Assembly: GCF_024713975.1 (NCBI RefSeq)
Contig: NC_091115.1
Coordinates: 3,628,501-3,692,500 of the forward strand
From: Paralichthys olivaceus
Lineage: Eukaryota > Chordata > Actinopteri > Pleuronectiformes > Paralichthyidae
Direction of reading: 5' to 3'
DNA length: 64,000 nt
Within the stretch, counting starts at the first letter, position 1, and the number at the start of each line of letters is the position of its first letter. The translations under genes and the position numbers were made by a program. Below, in pieces: positions 62,396-64,000 of this stretch. The notes under the pieces are model-generated. The model was given only the letters and a program-made list of their open reading frames with translations, had not been told where the DNA came from and did no database searches.

Positions 62396-62670
62396 ATGCA
62401 CCAACGCGTGAGGCACCTCCTGCTCTTGACTCGGTGCGCTCCGGTGCCGTGCAGGAGGAACCCTCGGATTGTCTCTGCAGCTGCACGACAACAACAACAA
62501 CAACAACATCGTGGCTGCAGGAACTACGCGTCCGACGCTGCGTACCGCAGGACCTTCGCCTCAGCCAGGGACCAACCCGAGAGTTACTGGGCTGAGGTGG
62601 GACGGGACATCCAGTGGTTTGAGCCGTGGAGTAAAACTCTGCACGCTGAGGACCCAGTGTTCCCGAACTG
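62396..62670 (+). CDS. acss3: acyl-CoA synthetase short-chain family member 3, exon 1 only
   Basis: Mitochondrial matrix enzyme that activates short-chain acids, chiefly propionate, to CoA thioesters with ATP. Only the first coding exon is in the window: 91 codons plus two bases, ended by donor GTAGGT at 62671. The donor splits a tryptophan codon. The first 45 residues are basic, with few acidic residues, as expected for a mitochondrial targeting peptide, and contain a run of six glutamines at about 32-37 encoded by a CAA repeat. The conserved start of the enzyme follows (YASDAAYRRTF, then ESYWAEVGRDIQWFEPWSKTL, about 44-82), matching ACSS3 proteins. The start has G at -3. The catalytic domain lies beyond the window. 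The position next to lin7a agrees with vertebrate synteny. Confidence 0.9.
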
Positions 62671-63192
62671 GTAGGTTACAACAGGAAGCACGTGTATCGC
62701 AGTGAAACCCTTCATTTATTGCACAGAACGATGCGTAATAACCATCTGTCGCTTCACTTCCACCTCAGTTCTTAAGAGTCACAAGCCTACAATTCCCATA
62801 ATGCCCTGGACCTTGAACTCCTCCTAACTTTGAGGAAAGTTGCGCAAGACCCTCGTGCACTTTCTGAATGAATGAAAGTCCCTGGAGAGATAGAGATTTT
62901 AAGATTAAAAACACATCAGTTCATTCAGAGGGAACTGGTCACGAGAAAGCGTGAGTTTTATTTACATGACAACCATCGTTAGAGTTTAAGAAGCCCTCGA
63001 GGAGTCTTCACCACTGCCTGTATGTAAGTCACAGAATCCTTGGAATACATCCAGGCCTCTTTCAAATCTAAATTCACCGGTAGTTAAGAAAATGAACAGG
63101 AAAAACAATCACATGTTTCTATTAAAAAAATCAAAACAAAAGTAATAGTCAAAAAATTATATATTTGAATATAGCCTTCACAAGTGAATGTC

Positions 63193-63300
63193 ATTAATAT
63201 AATATAATATAATATGATGGAATATAATGTTAAATACTATGTAATATAATAGAATATAGCACAGCATAATTAAGCATTACATATACAATATATTATATTA
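63193..63300. repeat. AT-rich imperfect (TATAA)n repeat
   Basis: Repeated ATATA and TATAA units with substitutions. Confidence 0.75.
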
Positions 63301-63343
63301 TAATGTAATTTAATAATTCAGGAAACACCTGAGCAGACAATAA

Positions 63344-63367
63344 TACGTCACTTCCGCCGGCCATTTT
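63344..63367 (+). promoter_or_regulatory. CRE-like, ETS and YY1-like motif cluster in acss3 intron 1
   Basis: TACGTCA, the ETS site CACTTCCG and the YY1-like GCCGGCCATTTTG overlap or abut within 24 bases. This combination is typical of TATA-less housekeeping promoters. A short ATG-bearing segment (63460-63477) with donor GTAGGT follows. Confidence 0.3.
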
Positions 63368-63549
63368 GAGCCATGATTTGCATTAATTAGCTAAACAAGT
63401 TGCAGCAGGTTGAATTATTCACTTATTTCTTCTCCTCCTGACTAGAAGAGTCTGTGAAGATGTTTCTTTACATGTTGGTAGGTGGTTCATTAGTTTTCCA
63501 TCAAAGCTGCTCTTGTGTTTATTCATTGTTTTGCTTTTTTTTGAGAGAA

Positions 63550-63600
63550 AGCTGACGTTAGCCTATCACCTAGGTTAGCCACGTTAAGCTAACGTCAGCT
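63550..63600. repeat. 13-base perfect inverted repeat
   Basis: AGCTGACGTTAGC (63550-63562) and its exact reverse complement (63588-63600) are separated by 25 bases. The arms could form a hairpin. They may be part of a degraded mobile element. Confidence 0.75.
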
Positions 63601-64000
63601 AATCAGCTAACACCTGGCACAGTGTTGAGAGAAGCTTAACTTTTTATTAACTTTTATTCGTATTATATATTTTAGATTTATTTGTGTTTATCATTTTACA
63701 CACGTCCTCTTGCAGTGACTGGGGAAATGAAAAAAATCCCTTTGTTTTGTTTCGGTGATTGAGTTTGACTATTGCACTTTATAGCACGTCAAGAAAAAAA
63801 AAAGCCAGAGCCGCCTGGATGTGTTGCAGACATATTGAAATGAAAGGCACAGAGCACCGTGTCTCTCTGGCTCTTAAAGCACCATCTGCTCCACCTGCCT
63901 GCTGCTCTTCATCCATATGCACAGCAGCAGATTTAGTTCAAGTGAGGCCTTATCAAGTGCATTGATTGGCTGTGTGCTGTCTGTCTTCAGTTTTAGGAAG

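Larger units (their letters stand above)
62671..64000 (+). other. acss3 intron 1, 5' part
   Basis: No second acss3 exon was found up to the window end. The intron holds TATAA-type repeats at about 63193-63300, a promoter-like motif cluster and a 13-base inverted repeat. Confidence 0.65.

Noticed and set aside
62469-62705. Second frame over acss3 exon 1 with poly-asparagine
   Set aside because: Shadow frame of the CAA repeat; the poly-glutamine frame carries the conserved ACSS3 residues.
1-64000. CRISPR arrays, phage or bacterial mobile elements
   Set aside because: Tandem repeats here are eukaryotic microsatellites and minisatellites; no spacer pattern with constant direct repeats, and the genes are vertebrate with introns.

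Overview
The window is vertebrate genomic DNA, most likely from a teleost fish. It shows canonical GT-AG spliced genes, compact introns (83 to 173 bases for several), dense dinucleotide and tetranucleotide microsatellites, and remnants of interspersed repeats of a type I recognise from teleost genomes. The proteins are clear vertebrate orthologues. No bacterial, phage, CRISPR or intact viral features were seen.

The gene order is myf6 (+), myf5 (+), lin7a (-), acss3 (+, first exon only). This matches the order and orientation of human chromosome 12q21 (PTPRQ-MYF6-MYF5-LIN7A-ACSS3). myf6 (coding 21455-22586) and myf5 (27554-29364) are complete three-exon myogenic bHLH genes about 5 kb apart. 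lin7a has five coding exons spread over 36636-55251 on the minus strand and encodes a 217-residue L27-PDZ scaffold. acss3 exon 1 (62396-62670) encodes the mitochondrial targeting region and N-terminus of a propionyl-CoA synthetase; the rest of the gene lies past the window edge.

The first 20 kb are almost gene-free. Only a weak candidate for the 3' end of an unrecognised plus-strand gene is visible (600-786, possibly preceded by 23-108). Synteny predicts ptprq upstream of myf6, but no tyrosine-phosphatase motif was seen, so that gene must end before the window, be absent, or lie elsewhere.

myf6 and myf5 drive skeletal muscle determination and differentiation. Both have a TATA element, and for myf6 it coincides with an exact MEF2 consensus. 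A cluster of two MEF2 consensus sites, an overlapping E-box pair and an MCAT element lies at 20106-20167, about 1.3 kb upstream of myf6, and is the most attractive regulatory candidate. Other points of interest are a CpG-rich block between the two MRF genes, a very G-rich quadruplex candidate downstream of myf5, a purine minisatellite abutting the lin7a start codon, a splice donor-like site directly after the lin7a stop codon, a CRE upstream of acss3, and a promoter-plus-first-exon-like arrangement inside acss3 intron 1. I did not find a clearly new biological system.
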